DNA of 33,655 bases from assembly GCA_029782215.1 (NCBI GenBank), contig JAKOVD010000083.1, positions 1-33,655 of the forward strand, in the 5' to 3' direction. This stretch comes from Chloroflexota bacterium. Its GTDB lineage: Bacteria > Chloroflexota > Anaerolineae > J102. The translations under genes and the position numbers were made by a program. This document shows positions 1 to 6,206 of this stretch, in pieces (the first letter of the stretch is position 1; each line of letters opens with the position of its first letter). A model generated the notes under the pieces. That model was not told where the DNA came from, searched no databases, and was given only the letters and a program-made list of their open reading frames with translations.

Positions 1-11
1 TCCCTCTGAAC

Positions 12-137
12 CGTCTGGCAGCATCCGGCCCAGCATCGCCGAGACGTCGCCGGCGTCAAGGGCTGCGCAAGCCGCCTCCGGCGGCCCTTGACCCCGGCGC
101 CTTGTCTCGGCGCTGCTCAAAACCAGACGCTGCCAGA
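12..137. repeat. Long imperfect inverted repeat (hairpin)
   Basis: Nested complementary blocks fold almost the whole segment. CTGGCAGC near 15-22 pairs with GCTGCCAG near 129-136, GCCGAGAC (38-45) with GTCTCGGC (104-111), and GGCGTCAAGGGC (52-63) closely with GCCCTTGACCCC (84-95). A small GC-rich hairpin sits at the tip (71-85). It overlaps the open frame of the neighbouring secreted-protein tail, where the encoded residues look unlike protein. It may be a small palindromic mobile element or a dispersed repeat that truncated that gene. Confidence 0.6.
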
Positions 138-590
138 CTCGAAACACTGGTTTCTCCTTACTCTGCTCTCACCCATTTACACACTCTTCTTGACAGATCC
201 CAGCCATATGCGCTACAGGCAGGCCAGCACACCCTCCGCATCAGCGGCAGAGAACCCAACGCCCGAGTTGACAGGGTATTGCTCACAAACGACCCCAAAT
301 ACAATCCTGGCATTGCAGACATGTGCCCAGACAATATGCCGACGCCGACACTCACGGCGACGCCCACCCCGACATGGACAGCCACCTTGACGCCGACGTT
401 CACACCTACGCCCACCCACACACAGACAGCGACACCAACACAAACAGACATCCCCACCCCGACCAGTACACCGACTCCCTCAGAAACTCCGACAGCTACG
501 CTCGTGCCGACGCCAACGGACACACCAGCCCCAACGGCGACTCTCACCGTGCTGCAGCGCCTTTGGTTGCCGCTACTACATAGGTCCTAG
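102..590 (+). pseudogene. C-terminal part of a secreted protein with Pro/Thr linker and WLPLLHR end
   Basis: The recognisable protein begins near base 200. A short stretch reading [20 protein letters not shown], followed by LTNDP, resembles the end of a carbohydrate-binding/malectin-like domain as found in large secreted proteins. About 70 residues of PTPT-type linker follow, then a hydrophobic tail ending W-L-P-L-L-H-R-S. The frame stays open to the left window edge, so the gene may simply be partial. However, the upstream residues are encoded by the long hairpin at 12-137 and look like noise, and the first possible start in this span is a TTG at 102. I therefore favour a fragment cut off by the hairpin. 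The tail matches the end of the protein at 7748-9379, which suggests a shared surface-anchoring or export signal. Confidence 0.5.
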
Positions 591-878
591 ACTTCGCTGC
601 GGAGCTCTATTTACGCTCAGCGAGCTAGTACTACTACCGTATTTGGTTCGAAGTACGAGTCTTGGCACTTGAACGGCTGGTGAATTGCCAGATTTCCGAG
701 GATTCTTCGCTTCGAAGCCGTAGGGTTCTGATCTCGGAAATGGTCGGAAATATGAAGCACGGTTGTAGTACTAGTTGTCGTTTGTCTAGGTAGTCAGCCT
801 ACCTTGTCAATTCCCGCAGGCAGGCCTAGTTGTCTCCCCGATTCTTTCCGAGCTGTCGCCCTCTTCTTCATGATAATG
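591..878. other. Gene-free stretch with nested inverted repeats
   Basis: No convincing gene is seen here on either strand. The segment carries nested dyads. CTAGTACTACTACCG at 625-639 pairs with CGGTTGTAGTACTAG at 760-774 (14 of 15), and TTTCCGAG at 693-700 pairs with CTCGGAAA at 733-740. A self-complementary GCTTCGAAGC lies between the inner arms. The layout fits a small non-coding palindromic element of about 150 bp, but no target-site duplication was identified. Confidence 0.4.
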
Positions 879-907
879 CCATGAGGGTCCACATGAAACC
901 CTCATGG
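879..907. promoter_or_regulatory. 10-bp perfect inverted repeat, candidate operator
   Basis: CCATGAGGGT (879-888) and ACCCTCATGG (898-907) are perfect inverted copies separated by 9 bases. They lie about 27 bases upstream of the start at 934. A GATAAT hexamer at 872-877 just before the dyad could be a -10 box, though no good -35 is visible. The position fits a repressor site or a leader hairpin controlling the broken gene downstream. Confidence 0.4.
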
Positions 908-933
908 TATGGTGGTGTGATGAGGTAAGGCAT

Positions 934-1893
934 ATGAGTGTCAAGAACAGTGTCTTTGCCAGTAGCTCCGAACGAAAGAACTTTCAGAAATTGCAGAGGC
1001 GTTGGGGTGAAAAATACAGGATATACCACAATCTTCCCTTTCTTAACGTTTTCGACACAAGAAACCTGATTGATGTATCTGATTGGCGCAATCCCAAGCC
1101 ATTTGTGGTGGAAGAGCTGGATCTCGGTCGTCTGAAGAAGACAAGTATCGACTACACACTCTGCACTAATGATGACAGACCGCTAGTCTGTGTGGAATTC
1201 GACGGAATACAGCAGGGATTCAGCTCATGAGACCAGTACTACTGGGATGTGGATACACCTGACGCAAAGTGGCGAAAGCTGATTACTGAACTCAAACTCA
1301 GGGTGGCGCATGGTTCCCTGTTCCCCTACTTTGTTGTTACCTCACGGCATTTCGAGGATATCAGTCCGGCGATAGAGGCTACGATTGTTGACGGCGTCAT
1401 CGGCAAGATTCTAGCATCGCAGCTAGCCAGTGAACGACTATCACAAGTTGTTGACTTTGGTACTCTTGGCGTAGGCGAAGAGGACTACAACGCCATGATG
1501 GAATGGGAAAAGCAGGAACTGGTCGACAACTGGGCTTTGGGTGTCGAAGTCGAATCCGAAATGGAAGCGAACCCGGTAGAGCGCCTTAAATGGCAACTTA
1601 TGCAAGAGATGGGTATGCCATTGTGCCGCGAGAAGTTCTTGACCTATCCAAATGCTGATGTTGCCACCAATCGTAAGGAAAGAGCCGATATGATTGACAA
1701 CGCTATCTCCTACGGTTCAAGAGTCACTCTTGAGCCTGAAGATATCGGTGAAGTGACAACTGAAGTCTGGATACCTAACTTCAAGGTAATTGGATTTTGG
1801 GCTGGCTCTCTTGTGGAAGACCTTGCAACGATTCTTGCATTGGACAAGCTCAAGCGGTTAAGGGCGACACGCCATGCCGATACATGGCGTTGA
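934..1893 (+). pseudogene. Nuclease-fold-like hypothetical protein split by an in-frame TGA
   Basis: Two open frames, 934-1230 and 1231-1893, lie in the same reading frame and are separated only by TGA at 1228-1230. The intact product would be about 319 residues. The start at ATG 934 has a purine-rich ribosome site (GAGGTAAGG) just upstream. Before the stop, an I-D-Y-T-L segment is followed by V-C-V-E-F-D-G, the alternation seen in DUF2726/PD-(D/E)XK-like nuclease folds, with Asp in place of the final Lys. After the stop the sequence continues at once with DQYYWD and a well-behaved alpha/beta sequence. A single G-to-T change (GGA to TGA, Gly to stop) would explain the break. The family assignment is tentative. 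Reinitiation could still make the second half, but no ribosome site is seen for it. Confidence 0.6.
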
Positions 1894-2421
1894 CTGATTC
1901 GATGCGTAAGCCGTACATGGATGACTGGCAAGCAATGCTAGACAGAGTGGTGTTAGTGCCTGAAAGGTCAAGCTCTTCCATGTCATCTTGGCCGCCGTGC
2001 CTCGCACACCTTCACTTTGACCCGCTTTGGGTTCTCTGTCACCGAGCTGCCTGACATGAAAGCACCCGCCGCAAAGAGGTGGGAAAACTTCAACGACTAC
2101 AACATCAACGTCTACGCCAGAGCCATCGGCGGCCCCATTTGGTCAGTGCAAGTCTGGAAGCTTTGAGATGAACCTCTGCAAATGAACACCTATCACTTGT
2201 TGTTGGAGCATTGGCTACGCCTGCAGCCAGGAAGATGTGCCGTGCTGCGTGGCAGGCGAAGACGTACAGCATTCTTTTGACACTCGCCTGCAAGCACCTT
2301 GACTCGCATGCCGCTGCACTGACGTCCTATGACTACTGGGTGCTCACAATGGGCCATGACTCGCTCAGGCTCGACCGCGACGACGGCAGCGTGTTTCAGA
2401 ACCTATCGCGAGGAGATGATG
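1894..2421. other. Mostly non-coding gap with a short open-frame fragment
   Basis: No complete gene is recognised in about 530 bases. One frame, open from 1957 to a stop at 2164-2166, contains ATG 2056. It encodes a 36-residue tail with protein-like composition (NDYNINVYARAIGG, then SVQVWKL). It could be the C-terminal remnant of a lost gene. I could not assign a family, and chance remains possible. The rest of the gap shows no RNA gene or repeat. Confidence 0.3.
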
Positions 2422-3051
2422 ATGGCGCTTCCAAACCATTTTGACCGCAGCAAGCCGTTCTATCCCCTTGTGATGAACTACCTGGTCACCCTTGTTGGTT
2501 TCAAGGAGATAGTCATATGGGGTGGATTGGGCCGCAGATCGGATCGCGTTCCTGAAATCGTAGAACTGTTGCTGCATCTAGACGAGAACCCACCGAGCGA
2601 TGCCCTCAGTACGCGACAGTTCGCTGAGAGGCTTCTGCGGCCCCTGCAACTTAGGTCAGAATTCCAAGGCGATCACATTGAAGTAAGCACGGAGACGCTT
2701 GCCTCAGAGATGATGTCCAATGGAAGCTACTTGCTGTCATTTACCATGAGATCTGCTGGCGTCCTGCTAATGCTCGCGCACGAGTTGACCAAGGATAGCG
2801 ATGCACATGACTCGGGGCCGCTTTGGGAATTCCTCAGACACTGTAGAAATGCAGTCGCTCACAATGGCTGTTTCACGTTCACCAGGGATGAACCTCGCCG
2901 TCCAGCAGCCTGGGGCAAGTTCGAGATCGAAAGAAGTTGGGAGGGTTTGCATCTCTTCAAGGACTACAAAGGCTCTGGACTGCTTTCACCGGGCGATCCA
3001 ATCAGACTATTGTGGGATATCGAACAGGCATACCCTGATCTAGCTACGTAA
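2422..3051 (+). CDS. HEPN-domain protein, probable defence-type RNase
   Basis: The 209-residue product carries the sequence EFLRHCRNAVAHNG. R142-N-A-V-A-H147 fits the R-x4-6-H motif that forms the RNase site in HEPN domains. The surrounding helices, and the later PAAW and G-K-F-E-I segments, recall the pEK499_p136 type of HEPN protein found on plasmids and in defence regions; that match is from memory. There is no signal peptide or membrane segment, so it should be cytoplasmic. Three ATGs stand in a row (2416, 2419, 2422). The AGGAG at 2411-2415 is best spaced for 2422. The frame is open further upstream to 2329, but those residues look random. No paired antitoxin gene (for example an MNT nucleotidyltransferase) is visible beside it. 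Confidence 0.6.
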   Translation: MALPNHFDRSKPFYPLVMNYLVTLVGFKEIVIWGGLGRRSDRVPEIVELLLHLDENPPSDALSTRQFAERLLRPLQLRSEFQGDHIEVSTETLASEMMSNGSYLLSFTMRSAGVLLMLAHELTKDSDAHDSGPLWEFLRHCRNAVAHNGCFTFTRDEPRRPAAWGKFEIERSWEGLHLFKDYKGSGLLSPGDPIRLLWDIEQAYPDLAT

Positions 3052-3516
3052 ACCATCGCCATTTCGAGCCTGTGTGGGCCACTGGACCCGACCCCTGCGA
3101 TAGTGCGCCGCACCTGTTAGGCTAGAGGTCAGTACTTTTCCGCCAGCATGCCCAGGCGCACAAGCTGTTCGTCGTGCACCAGCAAGCAGGCGAAGTTGGT
3201 CGCGGGCAGAGAACGCAAAGGCATGAGGGTCATCCTCAAGGCTTCAGAACCAACGCTGGTCAATGCGCTAGTCTAGCACAAAGCAGCGCCTCAAAACGTA
3301 TCGCATCGGAGGTGCCTGGATTGCACGAAGCTGTGGTTCCCAGGTTCGTGAGTGAAGCCAGATCCGAGACGCCAACCTGATTGCCGCGTATGACATAGAT
3401 CATGGCGGCACCCAATGCGTTCCGCTATCCTGACAGGACTTCCACACCCGTGAAGTTTTCACAGCACTTTCGGACTCGCCACCGGGGGTGACCATCCGTA
3501 GCGCATTGAGGCGCGA
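3052..3516. other. Gap between HEPN and nuclease genes
   Basis: Apart from the hsdR remnant on the minus strand (3129-3233) and its probable promoter, no gene is supported here. A 47-codon minus-strand frame (3260-3403) starts with MIYVIRGNQVGVSDLASL, faintly like an ORF6N domain. It then loses that likeness and overlaps the hsdR promoter, so it is not called. Confidence 0.4.
3129..3233 (-). pseudogene. 5' remnant of a type I restriction hsdR gene
   Basis: Reading the minus strand from ATG 3233 gives 34 residues containing LPATNFACLLVHDEQLVRLG followed by MLAEKY, then TGA. This matches the conserved N-terminus of type I restriction R subunits, where FAFLAAHDPQLVRLGALAERYF normally continues into DDPNT and the rest of a protein of roughly 1000 residues (family knowledge). 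Here the coding sequence ends right after the conserved start, and no further hsdR, hsdM or hsdS sequence is present. On the minus strand an extended -10 (TGC TAGACT, AGTCTA on plus at 3270-3275) stands about 40 bases upstream, so promoter and gene start may have been left behind by a deletion. Confidence 0.6.
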
Positions 3517-4476
3517 ATGAGCACGCGGCTTTCAACGGTGATATGGCGAGGGACAATTGCAGTGCTCCTCATCTGTCTAGTGCAGAGCTTGGGCAGGACG
3601 CACGTGGTTGCCAAATCAGCGTTTGGTCCGCCAACTTGGGAGACAGCGCGCGTGACAGGCGTGACCGACGGTGACACCATCACGGTCGCACTCAGCAACG
3701 GTACCACAGCTAAGCTGCGCTATATCGGTATTGACACGCCAGAGACCGGGCAACCGTGGGCGAAGGAAGCCACCGCCGCCAACACGAGTCTGGTCATGGG
3801 GCAGAATGTCGTGCTGGTCAAGGACAAGTCAGACAAGGACACGTTTGGGCGACTGCTTCGGTATGTGTTTCTGCCTTCTGGTGTCTTCATCAACTTGGAG
3901 TTGGTGAAGAAGGGCATGGCGGAGGCCGTGGCGTATCCTCCCAATACGGCGCGTCAGTCAGAGTTGGAAGAAGCGGAGAGCCTGGCGATTTCCCAGCGAA
4001 TAGGACGATGGGCAAATGTACCAACGGCCACACAAACCGCCAATTTGCGTGCAGGACCGGGCACGGCGTTCGCGCTCAAGGGTTCGGTCAAGGCCGGGCA
4101 GCCCCTCAGTATCGTGGGGCGCAACGCGGAAGGAGACTGGCTCCAGATCGCAGGCGGTGCGTGGATTGCCGGTTTCCTGATAAGCAACGTGCCCGCCAGT
4201 GTGCCTGTGGCCCGCAACATTCCGCCAGTACCAGTGGCACCGGCAAGCCGTGTGGTCACACCGGCTCCCACTGCTGTCCCGCAACGGTCAGCGCCCGGCA
4301 TCATTCCCGTACAGGCAGCATGTGATTGCAGCGGCCCCGATCTCGACTGCAAGGACTTCGGCACACATGATGAGGCGCAGGCATGCCATGACTACTGTAC
4401 CAGGACAGTCGGCTACGACATTTTCAGGCTTGACGGTAGCGACAACGATGGTCTGGCGTGCGAGAGCTTGCCGTGA
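3517..4476 (+). CDS. Secreted SNase-like nuclease with SH3 and excalibur domains
   Basis: The product is 319 residues. It has an N-terminal hydrophobic export segment (about 12-26), then a thermonuclease domain (about 43-165). The domain shows D51-G-D-T, R68, G-I-D73-T-P-E76 and F-G-R112, which correspond to the Arg-Glu-Arg and Asp residues of staphylococcal nuclease. A bacterial SH3-like segment (about 172-222, with ANLRAGPG and GDWLQI) probably binds the cell wall. A Pro-rich linker leads to a C-terminal excalibur-type module with paired cysteines and D-G-S-D-N-D-G-L-A-C-E, expected to bind calcium. It likely cuts DNA or RNA outside the cell in a calcium-dependent way. GAGG just before the ATG serves as the ribosome site. 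All key residues appear intact, unlike those of neighbouring genes. Confidence 0.88.
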   Translation: MSTRLSTVIWRGTIAVLLICLVQSLGRTHVVAKSAFGPPTWETARVTGVTDGDTITVALSNGTTAKLRYIGIDTPETGQPWAKEATAANTSLVMGQNVVLVKDKSDKDTFGRLLRYVFLPSGVFINLELVKKGMAEAVAYPPNTARQSELEEAESLAISQRIGRWANVPTATQTANLRAGPGTAFALKGSVKAGQPLSIVGRNAEGDWLQIAGGAWIAGFLISNVPASVPVARNIPPVPVAPASRVVTPAPTAVPQRSAPGIIPVQAACDCSGPDLDCKDFGTHDEAQACHDYCTRTVGYDIFRLDGSDNDGLACESLP

Positions 4477-4593
4477 GGAGGCTGGAGCCAGGATGGGATA
4501 GTTGAGACCGTTTGGGGCCAGGGTCCTGCTGTTGGCACCCTCGCCTATCGTTCAACCCTTATCATCACAACGTGACTCATCGAGGAGAATCTG

Positions 4594-5370
4594 ATGAAGG
4601 CATTGAAACAACGCTGGCAGTCCGGTTGTATGGGAAAGGTCACCATTATTGGTGGTGTCGTGGTTCTGTGTCTGGTGTGCAGCCTGCTAAGTGCGCTCTT
4701 CCCAAGCTCGAAGGATGGAAAGGCGACGCCAGTTGCTGAGTCGTCAGCGGGAGGACAGAAAGCGGCGGCAACGGTGGCGGTTGCAGCAACAGGCACCACC
4801 GGCCCAACGAACACGCCCGGTCCGACGAACACCCCAGCACCGACTGACACGCCTGAGCCGCCCACGGCAACGCCCTTGCCGACGGATACACCAGCACCCA
4901 CAAACACACCGCGGCCAACCGATACGCCAGAGCCAGAGCCGACGAAGGCAACCGGCTATCTGCCGGGTTTGCAGCCCGCGGATGTCAAAGTCAATTTGGA
5001 GAACCGAGGCCTTGACTGCTCTGTGGATAAGGGTGAGTCTGGCTATGTCTGGACGTGTGATAAGCGGACAGATTTAGCCTCGCTGCATGTCGAGTTCTAC
5101 TCAAGGACGCTCAGCACCGTGGACTACGTCAACGCCGCTGTGACGCAGTTCGGCGAACCAAGTAATGACGTCGCAGCGGATTTCCTCGGCTTCGTGGCGA
5201 CGATGCCTTATGACGGTGCCAAGCAGGACGCGGCACGAGCGTGGGTGGTCAAGACGCTTCCGACCTTGAAGGGCCAAGGCGATGTGAGGGAAACGAAGTT
5301 CGGAGGTGTACCATTCGAGTTGTTCGGTATCCCAACAGCAAGGTTCCTAAAGATGGGCACCATGCCATAG
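4594..5370 (+). CDS. Membrane-anchored protein with Thr/Pro linker, unknown domain
   Basis: The product has 258 residues. A short basic N-terminus is followed by one membrane helix (about 15-37, GKVTIIGGVVVLCLVCSLL). A linker of about 50 residues rich in PTNTP and PTDTP units comes next, then a C-terminal domain of about 130 residues with two close cysteines (LDCSVDKGESGYVWTCDK). The layout is that of an anchored extracytoplasmic protein. I do not recognise the C-terminal domain. GAGGAG upstream of ATG 4594 gives a good start. The gene lies 117 bases after the secreted nuclease on the same strand and may be co-expressed with it. No family name or activity can be given. Confidence 0.75.
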   Translation: MKALKQRWQSGCMGKVTIIGGVVVLCLVCSLLSALFPSSKDGKATPVAESSAGGQKAAATVAVAATGTTGPTNTPGPTNTPAPTDTPEPPTATPLPTDTPAPTNTPRPTDTPEPEPTKATGYLPGLQPADVKVNLENRGLDCSVDKGESGYVWTCDKRTDLASLHVEFYSRTLSTVDYVNAAVTQFGEPSNDVAADFLGFVATMPYDGAKQDAARAWVVKTLPTLKGQGDVRETKFGGVPFELFGIPTARFLKMGTMP

Positions 5371-5401
5371 ACTGTCGAGTCCTGGCACTGGTGAACGCAG
5401 T

Positions 5402-5441
5402 CGGTGCAAGATGCCTGTGTTCAAGACGTCATCTGGCACCG
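5402..5441 (+). terminator. Hairpin downstream of the linker protein gene
   Basis: CGGTGCAAGATG (5402-5413) and CATCTGGCACCG (5430-5441) are complementary at 11 of 12 positions around a 16-base loop. They lie 32 bases after the stop of the preceding gene. No T run follows, so it may protect the 3' end or act with Rho and not terminate on its own. Confidence 0.35.
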
Positions 5442-5606
5442 GACTGTACGTCAGTCGTTCGGCTGCACCGACAGACACAAGGACGCCCATGCCTGGTCAA
5501 AGACCGTTGCCGTCCTTGCCTCCACTTCTACCGCAATAGCGTCTGATTCCTCGATGTCCACCTCGAACGCGCGCATCGCGATTTTCTTTTGGCGACGTTA
5601 GCACCC

Positions 5607-5732
5607 ATGTCGATGGCAGACCAGGCAACGGCGCTGACGTTGATCAGTGCTGCAAACGTGTTGCTGATCTGGGTAGCTCCCAAACCCACAGGAAGCGCGC
5701 CAGTGCACCGAGCCATAGCACGCACGTTCTAA
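5607..5732 (+). CDS. Possible 41-residue small membrane protein
   Basis: The frame from ATG 5607 encodes 41 residues with one strongly hydrophobic stretch, ALTLISAANVLLIWVA, followed by a Pro/Lys turn and a basic tail ending AIARTF. It could be a small single-pass membrane protein. The frame is open upstream to 5547 without a better start, and no clear ribosome site precedes the ATG. It ends 7 bases before the promoter of the candidate RNA. The rest of 5442-5738 shows nothing else I can support. It may be a chance frame. Confidence 0.25.
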   Translation: MSMADQATALTLISAANVLLIWVAPKPTGSAPVHRAIARTF

Positions 5733-5738
5733 GGACGT

Positions 5739-5767
5739 TTGACACGTCTACGGCCATGTGATACAGT
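5739..5767 (+). promoter_or_regulatory. Strong sigma70-type promoter for the candidate RNA
   Basis: A perfect TTGACA at 5739-5744 is followed after exactly 17 bases by TACAGT at 5762-5767, with a TG (5759-5760) forming an extended -10. Transcription would begin near 5775. No open frame with a ribosome site follows before the terminator at 5865-5904, so the product should be an untranslated RNA. Confidence 0.7.
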
Positions 5768-5774
5768 CCCCACC

Positions 5775-5904
5775 AACAGAGCGGCTTGGCCAAGTGCTGA
5801 CAACACCTGACCAAGCCTACCGCAACGCTGTAGGAGCAGCGCACGGCTAAGCCCGATGTTAGCAGAAGCCTACAGCGATACCAAGAGCTGTAGGCTTCCT
5901 TTTT
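5775..5904 (+). ncRNA. Candidate novel structured small RNA (~130 nt)
   Basis: The segment between the promoter and an intrinsic terminator folds into successive helices. GGCTTGG (5783-5789) pairs with CCAAGCC (5811-5817), CGCTG (5826-5830) with CAGCG (5837-5841), and GCTAA (5846-5850) with TTAGC (5859-5863). The terminator stem at 5865-5898 follows. In addition, CGCTGTAG (5826-5833) is fully complementary to CTACAGCG (5870-5877), the left arm of the terminator. This gives two mutually exclusive folds, as in attenuators and riboswitches. I do not recognise it as 6S RNA, tmRNA, SRP RNA, RNase P RNA or a named riboswitch. The downstream units are tRNA-Arg and a glycosyltransferase, so it could be a stand-alone regulator or a conditional leader. 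Confidence 0.55.
5865..5904 (+). terminator. Rho-independent terminator
   Basis: GAAGCCTACAGC (5865-5876) and GCTGTAGGCTTC (5887-5898) form a perfect 12-bp stem around a 10-base loop. CTTTTT (5899-5904) follows directly. This is the clearest intrinsic terminator in the window and points to the plus strand. Confidence 0.88.
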
Positions 5905-5999
5905 GGCGTTGAAATCGTGGTCAGTGAAACACGGATTCGCCAAAATCGCCTACCAAGACAAGACCGGCACACCACTACATCTAGTAGTTGGGGGATGGC

Positions 6000-6008
6000 T
6001 GATACACT
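6000..6008 (+). promoter_or_regulatory. Extended -10 promoter of the tRNA gene
   Basis: TGATACACT (TG at 6000-6001, TACACT at 6003-6008) nearly copies the TGATACAGT of the RNA promoter 240 bases upstream. No good -35 is seen, as is usual for extended -10 promoters. It would start transcription a few bases before the tRNA at 6017. Confidence 0.45.
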
Positions 6009-6016
6009 ACGGGTAG

Positions 6017-6088
6017 TACCCAGTAGCTCAGCGGCAGAGCGACGGACTTCTAATCCGTTGGTCGCAGGTTCAAGTCCTGCCTGGGGTG
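6017..6088 (+). tRNA. tRNA-Arg (anticodon UCU)
   Basis: A cloverleaf is visible. The D arm is GCTC-AGCGGCA-GAGC (6026-6040), the anticodon stem is ACGGA/TCCGT with loop CTTCTAA giving UCU, and the T arm is GCAGG-TTCAAGT-CCTGC (6064-6080). The 3' acceptor strand CTGGGGT (6081-6087) pairs well with only five of the seven 5' bases (TACCCAG, 6017-6023). Positions 1 and 2 are T-T and A-G mismatches. GCC follows, but the final A of CCA is not encoded. The anticodon, D and T arms look fully functional, so the defect is confined to the 5' end, next to the accessory region. Confidence 0.82.
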
Positions 6089-6206
6089 CCTTCTACGGAT
6101 TCGTGCCCAGCCAGCCTAGCGCGGCGCCAGGGCGGATAGCGAGACCGAGGCGACGAGGGAAACCATTCGTGCGGGACCTCAGCGCTCTCAAGGAGCGCCA
6201 ATAAAC

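Noticed and set aside
1228..1230. TGA read as selenocysteine
   Set aside because: No bacterial SECIS-like hairpin is apparent just after the codon, and a Gly-to-stop change by one base is simpler.
3260..3403. 47-codon minus-strand frame with an ORF6N-like opening
   Set aside because: The likeness ends after about 18 residues, and the frame runs through the promoter region of the hsdR remnant.
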